Source: Bacteroidales bacterium (lineage in GTDB: Bacteria > Bacteroidota > Bacteroidia > Bacteroidales > UBA932). Taken from it: a DNA stretch of 64,000 nt. Under the pieces are notes generated by a model. That model did no database searches. It was not told where the DNA came from and saw only the letters and a program-made list of their open reading frames with translations. Positions within the stretch are counted from its first letter, which is position 1. Each line of letters opens with the position of its first letter. Shown here piece by piece: positions 17,497 through 26,722 of this stretch. The DNA lies in contig JAFZQO010000015.1 in the NCBI GenBank assembly GCA_017620335.1, positions 26,842 to 90,841 of the forward strand, read 5' to 3'. A program made the translations under genes and the position numbers.

Positions 17497-17521
17497 TATT
17501 CTTGCGGAGAAATTGAGAATT

Positions 17522-20500
17522 ATGGATAACAAGAAATTCACGCTGTGGAACAGGATCGGGGCGGCCGCCGTTTTCGTGGTCTCGCTGGTCACGTATCTCT
17601 CCACCATAGAGCCCACCGCTTCCTTCTGGGACTGCGGCGAGTTCATAGCTTCGTCGTACAAGCTTGAGGTCGGACACCCCCCGGGGAACCCGGTGTTCCA
17701 GCTCATCGCCCGCGTCTTCACGATGTTCGGGGACAACATGCACGCCGCGGTGCTCGTCAACGCGATGAGCGCCCTGTGCTCCGCCCTGACCATCTTCTTC
17801 CTTTACCTGACCATCGTTTTCTTCGCAAAGAGGCTGGTCAGGCCCGGGAAGGACGGGTGCTACGATACGGGCGGCGCGCTGGCCGTGATCGGCAGCGCCG
17901 CCGTGGGAGCCCTGGCGTACTGCTTCTCCGACACCTTCTGGTTCTCCGCCGTGGAGGGTGAGGTCTATGCGATGTCGTCGCTGTTCACCGCGCTGGTATT
18001 TTGGTCCATGACCAAGTGGTACGAGCAGGCCGACAGGCCCCATGCCAACCGCTGGATCGTCCTCATCTCCTTCCTGATGGGCCTTTCCATCGGCATCCAC
18101 CTGCTGAACCTCCTGGCCATCCCGGTCCTCGTTTTCATGTTCTACTACAGGAACCGCGAGGACAATCCTTTCACGTTCTGGGAGCTGGTCAAGATACTTC
18201 TCATCGGAGCGGTGATCCTCGGCCTGCTGGTCTTCCTGTTCATCCCGTACCTGCCCAAGCTGGCGGCATATGTGGACCTGTTCTTCGTGAACGTCCTCGG
18301 CCTGCCGTACAATACCGGAGCGGCCTTCTTCATGGTCGCCCTGCTGGCGCTGTGCTTCTGGGGGCTCTTCCGCACCTTGAAGCGCAAGAAGGTGTTCTGG
18401 AACACGGCCCTGCTGTGCTGCACGACCATAATCATCGGTTTCTCCATCTTCAGCATCGACATCATCCGCTCCTGCGCCAAGACCCCGACCAACGAGTACC
18501 AGCCGGACAACGCCTTCACGCTCGTCCGTTACCTCTCGCGTGAGCAGTACGGCTCGACCCCCATCGTCTACGGACAGTATTTCGACGCCCCGTACGAGCT
18601 GTACTCGACCAGATACTGGGCCCCGCTGAACGGCAAGTACTTCCACGCCGACGGCCCCGTCGACGCCAAGTACGACTCTTCCGGGAAGATGCTCTTCCCC
18701 CGCATGTGGAGCGGAATGGACCAGAGGACCGTCAATTTCTACGAGACATACATGAACGGCAAGGGCAGGCGCATCGCGGGGCGCGAGCACCGCAAGCCCA
18801 CCATGGGCGCCAACCTCGCCTATTTCCTCGACTACCAGCTCAACTGGATGTACTGGCGTTACTTCATGTGGAACTTTGTCGGACGCCAGAACGAGATCCA
18901 CGGCCAGATGCCCGGGGACCTCTTCTACGGCAACTGGGAGAGCGGAATCGGCTTCATAGACAGGTTCAGGCTCGGGGACCAGACCGACGCCCCGGCCATC
19001 CTCGGCGAGAACAAGGGCAAGAACCACTATTTCTTCCTGCCCCTGCTGCTGGGCCTCCTGGGCCTCTTCTTCCAGTTCGAGCGCGACAAGCGAGGCAGCT
19101 GGCTGGTATTTCTGCTGTTCTTCATGACGGGTATCGCCGTGGTGGTATACCTGAACCAGCCGCCTTTCCAGGTACGTGAGCGCGACTATGCCTACGCCGG
19201 CTCCTTCTATTCGTTCTCGATATGGATAGGACTGGGCGTGGCGGCGCTGTGCTCGTGGCTGAACGACGCCCTGAAGGGGCGCCACGCCACGGCTTCCGCC
19301 GCCGCAGTCACCGTCGCCTGCCTCTGCGTGCCGGCTCTGATGGCCGCCGAGAACTGGGACGACCACGACCGCTCCAACCGCCGCACCTCCACAGAGATGG
19401 CCTCGAACTATCTCAATTCCGTGGGTCCGGACGGCATCCTGATAACCCACGGCGACAACGATACCTTCCCTCTCTGGTATGCCCAAGAGGTGGAGGGCAT
19501 ACGCACCGACGTGCGCGTGGTGAACACCTCGCTGCTCGGCACCGACTGGCACATCGACCAGATGAAGTACGCCGTCAACGAGTCCGCCCCGCTGCCGCTT
19601 ACGGTTGGCCCGGAGCAGTACCTCTACGGTACGAACGAATACATCTTTATCTACGATTCCCGTGAGCAGCCCATGCTGCTGTCCGACGTGATGACCGTGT
19701 TCAAGCACCCTGACGTCAAGGTTACGGTGTCAAGCGGCAAGAAGGTGGATTACATCATCTCCCGCAAGCTCATCGTCCCCGTCAACAAGGAGAACGCCAT
19801 CAGGAGCGGCATCGTGAGCCCCAAGTTCGCGGACGCCGTGCCTGACAGCATAGTCCTGGAGATCCCGGCTGACAAGGATTATCTCACCAAGCCCGAGCTC
19901 TTCATGCTCGACCTGCTCTCCAACTATCAGTGGGACAGGCCCCTGCACATGCTCAACCAGGGAGGTGACCTCAATATCGGCATCAAGGACTACCTGATGT
20001 ACGAGGGCTATTCCTGCAAGTTCGTCCCCTTCAAGAACAAGATGACGAATACCGATCCCGGCATCCTGGACACCGACCGCCTGTATGACCTGATGACCAA
20101 CGTCTTCAAGTGGGACGCCATCTCCCGCGACGACTATTTCGTCGATTACCAGAACCTCTACACGCACCTGGGAGTCATGTCCCAGCGCGGGCTCTTCGTC
20201 AATGCCGCCACGGCCTTCCTGAAGGCCGGCGAGAAGGACCGCGCCCTGGAGATGCTCGACAAGTGCCAGAGGGTCTTAAGGCGCGAGTCCTATCCGTTGG
20301 AGAGCATCCCCGTGGGATTCTCCGGCAACGACTACATGGTCTGCGAGATGGTGGATCTCTACTACAGGCTCGGCCAGCCTGACAAGGCCCGCGAGCTGGC
20401 TGTAGATTTCTTCAACGAGGTGCTGGTCTCGGCGCGCTTCTACCTTGAATACTACGACTACGCCCAGTCGGAGTTCGAGCTCTGCGGGCAGTACGTCTAT

Positions 20501-20674
20501 TACCTGCAGGATATCGTCAATTCCGCGGGCGACAAGGAACTTGCCGCGAAGATAGGGAACAATTTCGAGGCGCTGATGGACTACGTCACCGGCGAGATCG
20601 ACTCCGTCCGGGAAGGACAGGTCATCGAAGAGGGGCAGGTCATCGAGTCGGACAGTGTGGTCGTCTGGAATTAG
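17522..20674 (+). CDS. DUF2723 / GT117-type polytopic membrane glycosyltransferase-like protein
   Basis: 1050 residues. The motif FWDCGEFIASSYKLEVGHPPGNP lies near residue 38, the signature of DUF2723 (a GT-C-like fold related to protein O-mannosyltransferases). About ten hydrophobic segments lie before residue 620, followed by a large soluble C-terminal part with TPR-like helices (AFLKAGEKDRALEML). Start ATG 17522 is chosen because the longer in-frame ORF from 17441 would begin inside a palindromic terminator and precede the promoter. It probably transfers a sugar from a lipid carrier to proteins outside the inner membrane. The family is clear; the donor and acceptor are not. Confidence 0.85.
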   Translation: MDNKKFTLWNRIGAAAVFVVSLVTYLSTIEPTASFWDCGEFIASSYKLEVGHPPGNPVFQLIARVFTMFGDNMHAAVLVNAMSALCSALTIFFLYLTIVFFAKRLVRPGKDGCYDTGGALAVIGSAAVGALAYCFSDTFWFSAVEGEVYAMSSLFTALVFWSMTKWYEQADRPHANRWIVLISFLMGLSIGIHLLNLLAIPVLVFMFYYRNREDNPFTFWELVKILLIGAVILGLLVFLFIPYLPKLAAYVDLFFVNVLGLPYNTGAAFFMVALLALCFWGLFRTLKRKKVFWNTALLCCTTIIIGFSIFSIDIIRSCAKTPTNEYQPDNAFTLVRYLSREQYGSTPIVYGQYFDAPYELYSTRYWAPLNGKYFHADGPVDAKYDSSGKMLFPRMWSGMDQRTVNFYETYMNGKGRRIAGREHRKPTMGANLAYFLDYQLNWMYWRYFMWNFVGRQNEIHGQMPGDLFYGNWESGIGFIDRFRLGDQTDAPAILGENKGKNHYFFLPLLLGLLGLFFQFERDKRGSWLVFLLFFMTGIAVVVYLNQPPFQVRERDYAYAGSFYSFSIWIGLGVAALCSWLNDALKGRHATASAAAVTVACLCVPALMAAENWDDHDRSNRRTSTEMASNYLNSVGPDGILITHGDNDTFPLWYAQEVEGIRTDVRVVNTSLLGTDWHIDQMKYAVNESAPLPLTVGPEQYLYGTNEYIFIYDSREQPMLLSDVMTVFKHPDVKVTVSSGKKVDYIISRKLIVPVNKENAIRSGIVSPKFADAVPDSIVLEIPADKDYLTKPELFMLDLLSNYQWDRPLHMLNQGGDLNIGIKDYLMYEGYSCKFVPFKNKMTNTDPGILDTDRLYDLMTNVFKWDAISRDDYFVDYQNLYTHLGVMSQRGLFVNAATAFLKAGEKDRALEMLDKCQRVLRRESYPLESIPVGFSGNDYMVCEMVDLYYRLGQPDKARELAVDFFNEVLVSARFYLEYYDYAQSEFELCGQYVYYLQDIVNSAGDKELAAKIGNNFEALMDYVTGEIDSVREGQVIEEGQVIESDSVVVWN

Positions 20675-21606
20675 CGCTTAAGTCGTACGAAGATAGAGAG
20701 CGGGAGGGCTTTGCCGAAGCTGTCAAGCAGGGCAAGCTCCCCGCTCTCCATTTCGTATCCGCCCTTGTCCTTGAGGCCGAAGGCCTCCCGCACCACGGTT
20801 TCGCCCAACAGGGCGGAATATCCGTTGGAATACAGGTTGAGGACCATGAAGGAATCCTTCGGTGCGAGGATCTGCGAGACGTTTTTCAGCATGTCGAAAA
20901 GGCATTCGTCGAGTTTCCAGCGCTCGCCGTCCGGGCCGTGCCCATAGGCGGGCGGATCCAGGATGATGCCCTGGTATAGATTGCCCCTGCGGGCCTCCCT
21001 GCGGGCGAATTTCATCGCATCCTCCACCACCCAGCGTATGCCGTCCAGGCCGCTGGCCTCCATGTTCTCCTTGGCCCAGGTCACGACCTGGCGCACGGAG
21101 TCGAGATGGGTGACGTCGGCGCCTGCGGCCTTGGCCGCCAGCGACGCCGCACCCGTGTACGCAAAGAGATTGAGCACTTTGGGTTTGGGAAGGCCTTCCT
21201 TCTGCGCCTTCTGCACGAGGTTCCGGGTGTTGGAGAAGATGTACTCCCAGTTAGGGGCCTGCTCGGGGAAGACGCCCACATGCTTGAATGAGGTGAGCCC
21301 GAGGCGCAACCTGAGGCTCAGGCCGGGTTGCTCGCCGGGGTAGGAGATATACCACTGGTCGTCCATCCTCTTCATGCGCTCCCATGTGCCGCTGTCCTCC
21401 TTGCCAGCCTTGCCGAAACCGGCGCCCGGCGCGAAGCGGGTGTGCATCAGGCGCGCCCATTCCGCTTCGTCCAAGGTTTTGTCCCACAGGGCCTTCGGCT
21501 CGGGACGGGCCATTACGAAACGGCCGTAACGTTCGAGCTTCTCACCCTTTCCGGAGTCAATGATTTCGTAGTCCTTCCAGGACGGTGCGGGATATTCGGT
21601 TTTCAT
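20671..21606 (-). CDS. Class I SAM-dependent methyltransferase (RlmI/RlmK-like rRNA type)
   Basis: 311 residues from ATG 21606; a GTG two codons upstream is possible but less likely. The SAM-binding motif NLFAYTGAASLAA and the catalytic-region motif ILDPPAYGHG match the RlmI/RlmK group that methylates 23S rRNA. The usual N-terminal PUA domain is not evident. It is convergent with the DUF2723 gene: the two stop codons share bases in TTAG at 20671-20674. A promoter box on this strand lies at 21627-21634. Confidence 0.82.
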   Translation of the reverse strand: MKTEYPAPSWKDYEIIDSGKGEKLERYGRFVMARPEPKALWDKTLDEAEWARLMHTRFAPGAGFGKAGKEDSGTWERMKRMDDQWYISYPGEQPGLSLRLRLGLTSFKHVGVFPEQAPNWEYIFSNTRNLVQKAQKEGLPKPKVLNLFAYTGAASLAAKAAGADVTHLDSVRQVVTWAKENMEASGLDGIRWVVEDAMKFARREARRGNLYQGIILDPPAYGHGPDGERWKLDECLFDMLKNVSQILAPKDSFMVLNLYSNGYSALLGETVVREAFGLKDKGGYEMESGELALLDSFGKALPLSIFVRLKR

Positions 21607-21626
21607 GTTCACGCAGATTATCGGTA

Positions 21627-21634
21627 CAAAGATA
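21627..21634 (-). promoter_or_regulatory. -7 box of the methyltransferase gene
   Basis: Reads TATCTTTG on the minus strand, an exact TAnnTTTG. It leaves a leader of about 15 nt and is divergent from the pgk box. Confidence 0.6.
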
Positions 21635-21656
21635 ATGGTTATTCGCCGAAAATAGT

Positions 21657-21664
21657 TATTTTTG
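21657..21664 (+). promoter_or_regulatory. -7 box of pgk
   Basis: TATTTTTG matches TAnnTTTG exactly, about 30 nt before a start region at ATG 21701. No clear -33 element. Confidence 0.6.
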
Positions 21665-21700
21665 TAGTTACCCGAAAGGAAATCATTAACATTAACCTAT

Positions 21701-22954
21701 ATGCAACAGTACATCGATTCCTACGATTTCACCGGAAAGAAAGCCATCGTCCGCGTTGATTTCAACGTCCCCCTCAACGAGAATTTCGAGATTACAGACG
21801 ACACCCGCATCCGCGCCGCCATGCCCACCCTCAAGAAGGTCCTTGAGAAGGGAGGTTCCCTCATCATCATGTCGCATCTCGGCCGCCCCAAGAAGGTCGA
21901 TCCGAAGTTCTCTCTCAAGCACATCATCGGCCGCGTGTCCGAGCGCCTCGGCGTCCCGGTACAGTTCGCCGAAGACTGCATGAAGGCCGATGAGCAGGCT
22001 GCCGCCCTCAAGCCGGGCGAGGTCCTGCTGCTCGAGAACCTCCGCTACTACGCCGAGGAGGAGGGCAAGCCCCGCGGGCTCGCGGAGGACGCCACCGACG
22101 AGGAGAAGAAGGCCGCCAAGGCCGCCGTCAAGGAGAGCCAGAAGGCCTTCGTCAAGAAGCTCGCCTCCTACGCCGACTGCTACATCAACGACGCCTTCGG
22201 CACCGCCCACCGCGCCCACGCCTCCACCGCGCTGATTGCCAAGTATTTCCCGAACGACAAGATGTTCGGCTATCTCATGGAAGGTGAGATCAAGGCCATC
22301 GACCACGTGCTGCACGAGGCCGAGCGCCCGCTGACCGCCATCGTCGGCGGCTCCAAGGTCTCCTCCAAGCTCGCCGTCCTCAAGAACCTCGTCGGCAAGG
22401 TCGACAACCTCATCATCGGCGGCGGCATGGGCTACACCTTCATCAAGGCCCAGGGAGGCCGTATCGGCAATTCCCTCCATGAGGACGACCTCATGCCGGA
22501 CGCCCTCGCCATCCTCGAGGAGGCCAAGGCCAAGGGCGTGAAGGTTTACCTTTCCACCGAGGCCGTAGGCACCCAGGAGTTCTCCAACGAGGCCGAGACC
22601 CAGATCTTCTCCTCCTGCGACATCCCTGACGGATGGGAGGGAGTCGACGCGGGTCCCCACACCCTCGCCGCGTGGAAGAAGGTCATCGACAACTCCAAGA
22701 CCATCCTCTGGAACGGTCCCGTCGGTGTCTTCGAGATTCCTCTTTTCGCCAAGGGTACGCTCCGCATCGCCCAGGACCTCGCCGAGGTCACCGCGCAGGG
22801 CGCGTTCACCCTCGTCGGCGGCGGCGACTCCGTTGCGGCCGTCACCCAGATGGGCTATGCCGACAAGGTGAGCTACGTCTCCACCGGCGGCGGCGCCATG
22901 CTCGAGGCCATCGAAGGAAAGGAACTCCCCGGCATCGCCGCCATCAGGGAGTAA
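21701..22954 (+). CDS. pgk: Phosphoglycerate kinase
   Basis: 417 residues. Glycolytic enzyme making ATP and 3-phosphoglycerate from 1,3-bisphosphoglycerate. Clear signatures are VRVDFNVPL (residues 18-26), [29 protein letters not shown], and the nucleotide-binding C-terminal GGGDSVAAV and [18 protein letters not shown]. Full length and intact. It stands alone, with its own promoter and a long hairpin downstream. Confidence 0.97.
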   Translation: MQQYIDSYDFTGKKAIVRVDFNVPLNENFEITDDTRIRAAMPTLKKVLEKGGSLIIMSHLGRPKKVDPKFSLKHIIGRVSERLGVPVQFAEDCMKADEQAAALKPGEVLLLENLRYYAEEEGKPRGLAEDATDEEKKAAKAAVKESQKAFVKKLASYADCYINDAFGTAHRAHASTALIAKYFPNDKMFGYLMEGEIKAIDHVLHEAERPLTAIVGGSKVSSKLAVLKNLVGKVDNLIIGGGMGYTFIKAQGGRIGNSLHEDDLMPDALAILEEAKAKGVKVYLSTEAVGTQEFSNEAETQIFSSCDIPDGWEGVDAGPHTLAAWKKVIDNSKTILWNGPVGVFEIPLFAKGTLRIAQDLAEVTAQGAFTLVGGGDSVAAVTQMGYADKVSYVSTGGGAMLEAIEGKELPGIAAIRE

Positions 22955-22985
22955 TCCTCCTCCCAGGGCTGTCGCCCCGGCCGTA

Positions 22986-23036
22986 GCCTGGCCCTCCGGG
23001 CCGTCGGCTATGGTCGCTAACCATTTTATAATCAGA
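22986..23036. other. Intergenic segment with GC-rich palindromes
   Basis: After pgk the sequence CCGTAGCC and GGCTATGG can pair around an inner GGCCC-TCC-GGGCC hairpin. No coding potential or recognised RNA family. It may be a secondary structure at the pgk 3' end. Confidence 0.35.
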
Positions 23037-23040
23037 CTAT

Positions 23041-23091
23041 TACCACTCTTGACTACCCCTCTGAACCATGGGTAGTAAAGAGTGGTATTTT
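23041..23091. terminator. Long hairpin between pgk and the GH95 gene
   Basis: Outer stem TACCACTCTT (23041-23050) / AAGAGTGGTA (23078-23087), one mismatch, then ACTACCC (23052-23058) / GGGTAGT (23070-23076), an 11-nt loop and a trailing TTTT. Seventeen paired bases with a short T-run; probably terminates pgk transcription. Confidence 0.65.
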
Positions 23092-23164
23092 AATGAATGT
23101 CAAGTAGTTCCTGACCACGACAAAGCAAACAAGATGGTTGAATAGCCGTCCTGTCGCAATGAGT

Positions 23165-23195
23165 TTTGAGTGGAAGGGAGTTTTGTGTATATTTG
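23165..23195 (+). promoter_or_regulatory. Promoter of the GH95 gene
   Basis: TTTG (23165-23168), exactly 19 nt, then TATATTTG (23188-23195). A textbook Bacteroidota promoter placing the start about 18 nt before ATG 23221. It decides against translation from the in-frame ATG at 23170, which precedes the promoter box. Confidence 0.75.
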
Positions 23196-23220
23196 TGAGA
23201 GTTTTACTTCTATGACGGAT

Positions 23221-25710
23221 ATGAGGAAAGTCTTGATAATTATTCTCGCGGCGATGCTTCCGGTGGCGGCCGGGGGGCAGATTATGAGATATGACCGCGA
23301 GGCGGCAAACTTCAACGAAGCGCTGCCGCTGGGCAACGGTCATATCGGTGCCATGATGTACGGCGGCGTGGCCGACGACCTTATCGGCCTCAACGAGGCC
23401 ACTCTGTGGGGCGGCAGCGGCGTCGACAACAATCCCCAACCGGACGGGCCGGACCTGCTGAGGCAGGTCCGGGAGGCCCTGTTCGCCGAGGATTGGGAGG
23501 GCGCGCGCAAGCTGCTGGTGCCCCTCCAGGGTCCGAACGCTTCGGCGTTCCTGCCGATGGGAGACCTGCATATACGGCAGACATTCCCGGCGGCGGGCGC
23601 GCTGCGCATGCGTCGCCCGCGCCCGGGCGCCGAACCCGAGCCTGAACCGGTCGATTACGGCGCCGACAGCTATCTCCGCACCCTGGATTTGGGGACCGCC
23701 ATTGCCAGGACGGAGATCGTCCGGAACGGCATCCTGTACACCAGGGAATATTTCGTGTCGTATCCCGACCGGGTCTTGGTGATACGCCTGACGGCTTCGC
23801 GCCGCGGCGCGCTCAGTTTCTCGCTCGACGGCGATTCTCCGTGGAGGGGCGTGAAGGTTGTGGGCGTTTCCGATAACGAATTCACCGTCAGCGGACAACT
23901 GGGCTATAAGATGGGCACGGATGGACAGTATGCTTACATCTGGGAAGGCCCGTACGGCGAGAAGGGCATGCGCTACCAGTACCGCGTCAAGGCTGTCGAA
24001 TGCGACGGTGAGGTCTATACGGCTCCCGGCCTCCGCGTGAGCCGCGCGACCTCCGCCACGATACTCGTCAGCGCCGCGACCAGCTACGCCGGCTTCGACC
24101 GGGATCCCGACTTCCACGGAGTGGACGAGAATGCCCTCGCGCAGCAGTGGATGGCGAAGGCGGAAGGGAAGTCCTTCAATGATTTGCGCGAAGCGCATAT
24201 AGCTGACTACAAGTCCATTGCCGACAGGCTGGAGCTGACTCTCGCAGGCGCGGAAGACCCTCAGCTCGATACGATGGCTACCGACAGGAGGCTCCTCCGC
24301 TATGCTGAAGGGGAGAGGGACCCGGGGCTGGAGATGATGTATTTCCGATTCGGAAGATACCTGCTCATAAGCAGCTCCCGTGAGGACGGCGTGCCGGCGA
24401 ACCTCCAGGGCATCTGGTGCGCCGACCGTTTCCCCGCATGGGGTAGCGACTATACGACGAACATCAACCTTCAGATGAATTACTGGCCGGCCGAGCCGCT
24501 CGCCATGAGCGAGCTGACGGCCCCGCTGTCGCGCTTCATCAAGGACGCTTCCGTGAACGGAGCGCAGATTGCGCGCAACATGTACAACATGCGCGGCTGG
24601 ACCGTCCACCATAACTCCGACATCTGGGGCGCCGCCAATCCCGTGGGGGAGAAGGAGGGCGACCCGATGTGGGCCAACTGGTCCATGGGCGGCGCCTGGC
24701 TGTGCCAGCATCTCTTTGAGCATTACCGCTTTACGCTCGACGAGGATTATCTCCGCGATACCGCCTATCCGCTGATGAAAGGTGCTGCGGAGTTCCTGCT
24801 GGACTGGTTGGTGGAGCGCGACGGCGAGTTCATCACCGCGCCGTCCACCTCGCCCGAGAATGCCTTCATCGACGAGAACGGGCACAAGGGCGTCGTGACC
24901 ATCGGCTCCGCGATGGACCTGGAGATATCCTGGGACCTGCTGACCAACTGCATCGAGGCGAGCGAGATACTCGGCGTTGACGAGCGCCAGCGCGGCATCT
25001 GGAAGGATGTCCGCGCGCGGCTCCACCCGCTTCAGATAGGAGCCAAGGGCAATCTCGTGGAGTGGTACAAGGACTGGGAGGACGAGGACCCTCAGCACAG
25101 GCATGTGTCGCATCTCTTCGCTCTTTATCCGGGCCGGCAGATCTCCCCGATGAGTACCCCCGAGCTGGCCGCGGCCGCCCGCAAGACCCTGGAGATCAGG
25201 GGCGACGGCGGCACGGGCTGGAGCAAGGCCTGGAAGGTCAATTTCTGGGCCCGCCTGCTGGACGGCGACCATTCCTATCTGATGTTCAGGGAGTTGCTGA
25301 GCAAGTCCACGCTCCCTAACCTCTTCGACAGCCATCCGCCGTTCCAGATCGACGGCAATTTCGGCGGTATCGCAGGAGTGGCTGAGATGCTGCTGCAGAG
25401 CCAGAACGGCGAACTGCACCTGCTGCCCGCACTTCCGTCGGCCTGGGCCGAGGGAAGCGTAAGGGGCATGCAGGGCAGGGGAGCCTTCACCGTCGGCATG
25501 GAGTGGAAGGACGGGCGCCTGAAGGGCGCGAGCGTCCTGTCGCGCGCCGGCGGAACCTGCCGGGTCCGCACCGCGGCCCCGGTCGTGGTGACGCGCGCCG
25601 GCTCCGGCCGCGGCCGCGCCGTCTCCGCCCGCACGGAACGCGACGGCTCCTGGTATGTCACCACTTTCCGCACGACAGCGGGTACTGAATATTCGCTTAT
25701 AGCCAATTAA
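23221..25710 (+). CDS. GH95 glycoside hydrolase (alpha-L-fucosidase family)
   Basis: 829 residues from ATG 23221 (ATG 23212 also possible), with a signal peptide ending AAGGQ. Family GH95 signatures are [17 protein letters not shown] at the start, [15 protein letters not shown] with the catalytic-type Asn414 and Asn416, Glu546 in SPENAF, and Asp711 in FQIDGNFGG. These correspond to the residues of the characterised 1,2-alpha-L-fucosidase mechanism. Most GH95 enzymes release fucose from plant or host glycans; some act on galactose, so the sugar is uncertain. It is monocistronic with its own promoter and has no SusCD nearby. Confidence 0.9.
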   Translation: MRKVLIIILAAMLPVAAGGQIMRYDREAANFNEALPLGNGHIGAMMYGGVADDLIGLNEATLWGGSGVDNNPQPDGPDLLRQVREALFAEDWEGARKLLVPLQGPNASAFLPMGDLHIRQTFPAAGALRMRRPRPGAEPEPEPVDYGADSYLRTLDLGTAIARTEIVRNGILYTREYFVSYPDRVLVIRLTASRRGALSFSLDGDSPWRGVKVVGVSDNEFTVSGQLGYKMGTDGQYAYIWEGPYGEKGMRYQYRVKAVECDGEVYTAPGLRVSRATSATILVSAATSYAGFDRDPDFHGVDENALAQQWMAKAEGKSFNDLREAHIADYKSIADRLELTLAGAEDPQLDTMATDRRLLRYAEGERDPGLEMMYFRFGRYLLISSSREDGVPANLQGIWCADRFPAWGSDYTTNINLQMNYWPAEPLAMSELTAPLSRFIKDASVNGAQIARNMYNMRGWTVHHNSDIWGAANPVGEKEGDPMWANWSMGGAWLCQHLFEHYRFTLDEDYLRDTAYPLMKGAAEFLLDWLVERDGEFITAPSTSPENAFIDENGHKGVVTIGSAMDLEISWDLLTNCIEASEILGVDERQRGIWKDVRARLHPLQIGAKGNLVEWYKDWEDEDPQHRHVSHLFALYPGRQISPMSTPELAAAARKTLEIRGDGGTGWSKAWKVNFWARLLDGDHSYLMFRELLSKSTLPNLFDSHPPFQIDGNFGGIAGVAEMLLQSQNGELHLLPALPSAWAEGSVRGMQGRGAFTVGMEWKDGRLKGASVLSRAGGTCRVRTAAPVVVTRAGSGRGRAVSARTERDGSWYVTTFRTTAGTEYSLIAN

Positions 25711-25714
25711 TGAT

Positions 25715-25722
25715 TATCTTTG
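25715..25722 (+). promoter_or_regulatory. -7 box abutting the lgt start codon
   Basis: TATCTTTG ends only 4 nt before ATG 25727. If used, transcription would begin at or next to the start codon, giving a leaderless or nearly leaderless message. Confidence 0.45.
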
Positions 25723-25726
25723 CGGC

Positions 25727-26614
25727 ATGTTAGACTTTTTGTTCGTCCACTGGAACGTGGACCCCGTCATATTCCACATCGGAAAGCTCGGGATCAGGTG
25801 GTATTCGCTGCTGTTCATCTCCGGCTTCATCCTGGGATGGTACATCTTCAAGTGGTTCTTCAAGCGCGAGGGCGTCAAGACCGAACTGCTCGACCCGCTG
25901 CTTTATACCCTGCTGATAGCCACCATCGTAGGCGCGCGCCTCGGCCACTGCTTCTTCTACCAGCCTGATTACTATCTCGGCAGCTGGAAAGGTTTCTGGG
26001 AGATTTTTCAGCCGTGGAAGGGCGGGCTCGCCAGCCACGGCGGCGCCATAGCCCTGCTGCTGGCCATGTGGTGGTTCGCCCGCCATTACGGTCCTAAAAA
26101 CGGCTTCGACTATCTCTGGATAATGGACCATCTCTGTATCGCCGTGGCCTTCGCCGGATGCTTCATCCGCCTTGGAAACCTCTTCAACTCGGAGATTTAC
26201 GGCGATGTCACGACTCTTCCGTGGGGCTTCATCTTCGAGCGCAACGGCGAGACCGAGCCCAAGCATCCCACCCAGCTTTACGAAGCAGGGTCCTACCTCC
26301 TTCTTGGCCTCTTCATGATATTGATGTACTGGAAGAAACTCGACCGCCTGCCGCGCGGTTCCTTCTTCGGGGTCTTCCTCGTCGGTTGCTTCGGCATGCG
26401 CTTCATCATCGAGTTCATCAAGGAGCCGCAGGTCGGCTTCGAGGAGGGCATGCTCTTCAACATGGGCCAGCTCCTGTCGATTCCCTTCATACTGGCAGGC
26501 GTCGCCATTCTCATCTACGCCTTTTACAGGCGTATCCCTGCCAGGGCCATACCCCCCGAGCCGCCCAAGCCTGCCAAGAAAGAACCTACCCACTATGCTA
26601 AACCGATTAAATAG
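25727..26614 (+). CDS. lgt: Prolipoprotein diacylglyceryl transferase
   Basis: 295 residues, several membrane helices. It transfers diacylglycerol to the lipobox cysteine of prolipoproteins in the inner membrane, the first step in maturing the many lipoproteins encoded in this window. Motifs are GIRWYSLLF, GARLGHCFFY, KGGLASHGG, the signature GCFIRLGNLFNSEIYG, and HPTQLYEA. The lysine-rich C-terminal tail is an extension. The start is fixed by the N-terminal alignment to the family. Confidence 0.96.
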   Translation: MLDFLFVHWNVDPVIFHIGKLGIRWYSLLFISGFILGWYIFKWFFKREGVKTELLDPLLYTLLIATIVGARLGHCFFYQPDYYLGSWKGFWEIFQPWKGGLASHGGAIALLLAMWWFARHYGPKNGFDYLWIMDHLCIAVAFAGCFIRLGNLFNSEIYGDVTTLPWGFIFERNGETEPKHPTQLYEAGSYLLLGLFMILMYWKKLDRLPRGSFFGVFLVGCFGMRFIIEFIKEPQVGFEEGMLFNMGQLLSIPFILAGVAILIYAFYRRIPARAIPPEPPKPAKKEPTHYAKPIK

Positions 26615-26652
26615 AAGCGAATTTAAAATTTCTTAAAATATCCGGGAGGAAA

Positions 26653-26684
26653 CGCTGCAAATGGAATGATATTTGCGGCGTTTT
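26653..26684 (+). terminator. Intrinsic terminator after lgt
   Basis: CGCTGCAAAT (26653-26662) pairs with ATTTGCGGCG (26671-26680) with one G-U pair and an 8-nt loop, followed by TTTT. Confidence 0.65.
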
Positions 26685-26722
26685 CGCGGCTTAAAACTAT
26701 GCTGACAAATCAATTGCACGAT

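Noticed and set aside
17441-17521. Longer N terminus for the DUF2723 protein
   Set aside because: It would start inside a palindromic terminator and upstream of an exact promoter box; ATG 17522 gives the family N terminus.
16022-19708. 1228-codon open frame on the minus strand
   Set aside because: It crosses three well-identified plus-strand genes and a terminator region, and its translation is low-complexity Val/Gly/Leu/His-rich. It is a shadow of GC-rich coding sequence.
22986-23036. tRNA or other known small RNA gene after pgk
   Set aside because: No acceptor stem, anticodon arm or T-arm pattern can be formed.
26668-26675. GATATTTG as a promoter of the efflux operon
   Set aside because: Only seven of eight consensus positions match, and the bases form part of the lgt terminator stem.
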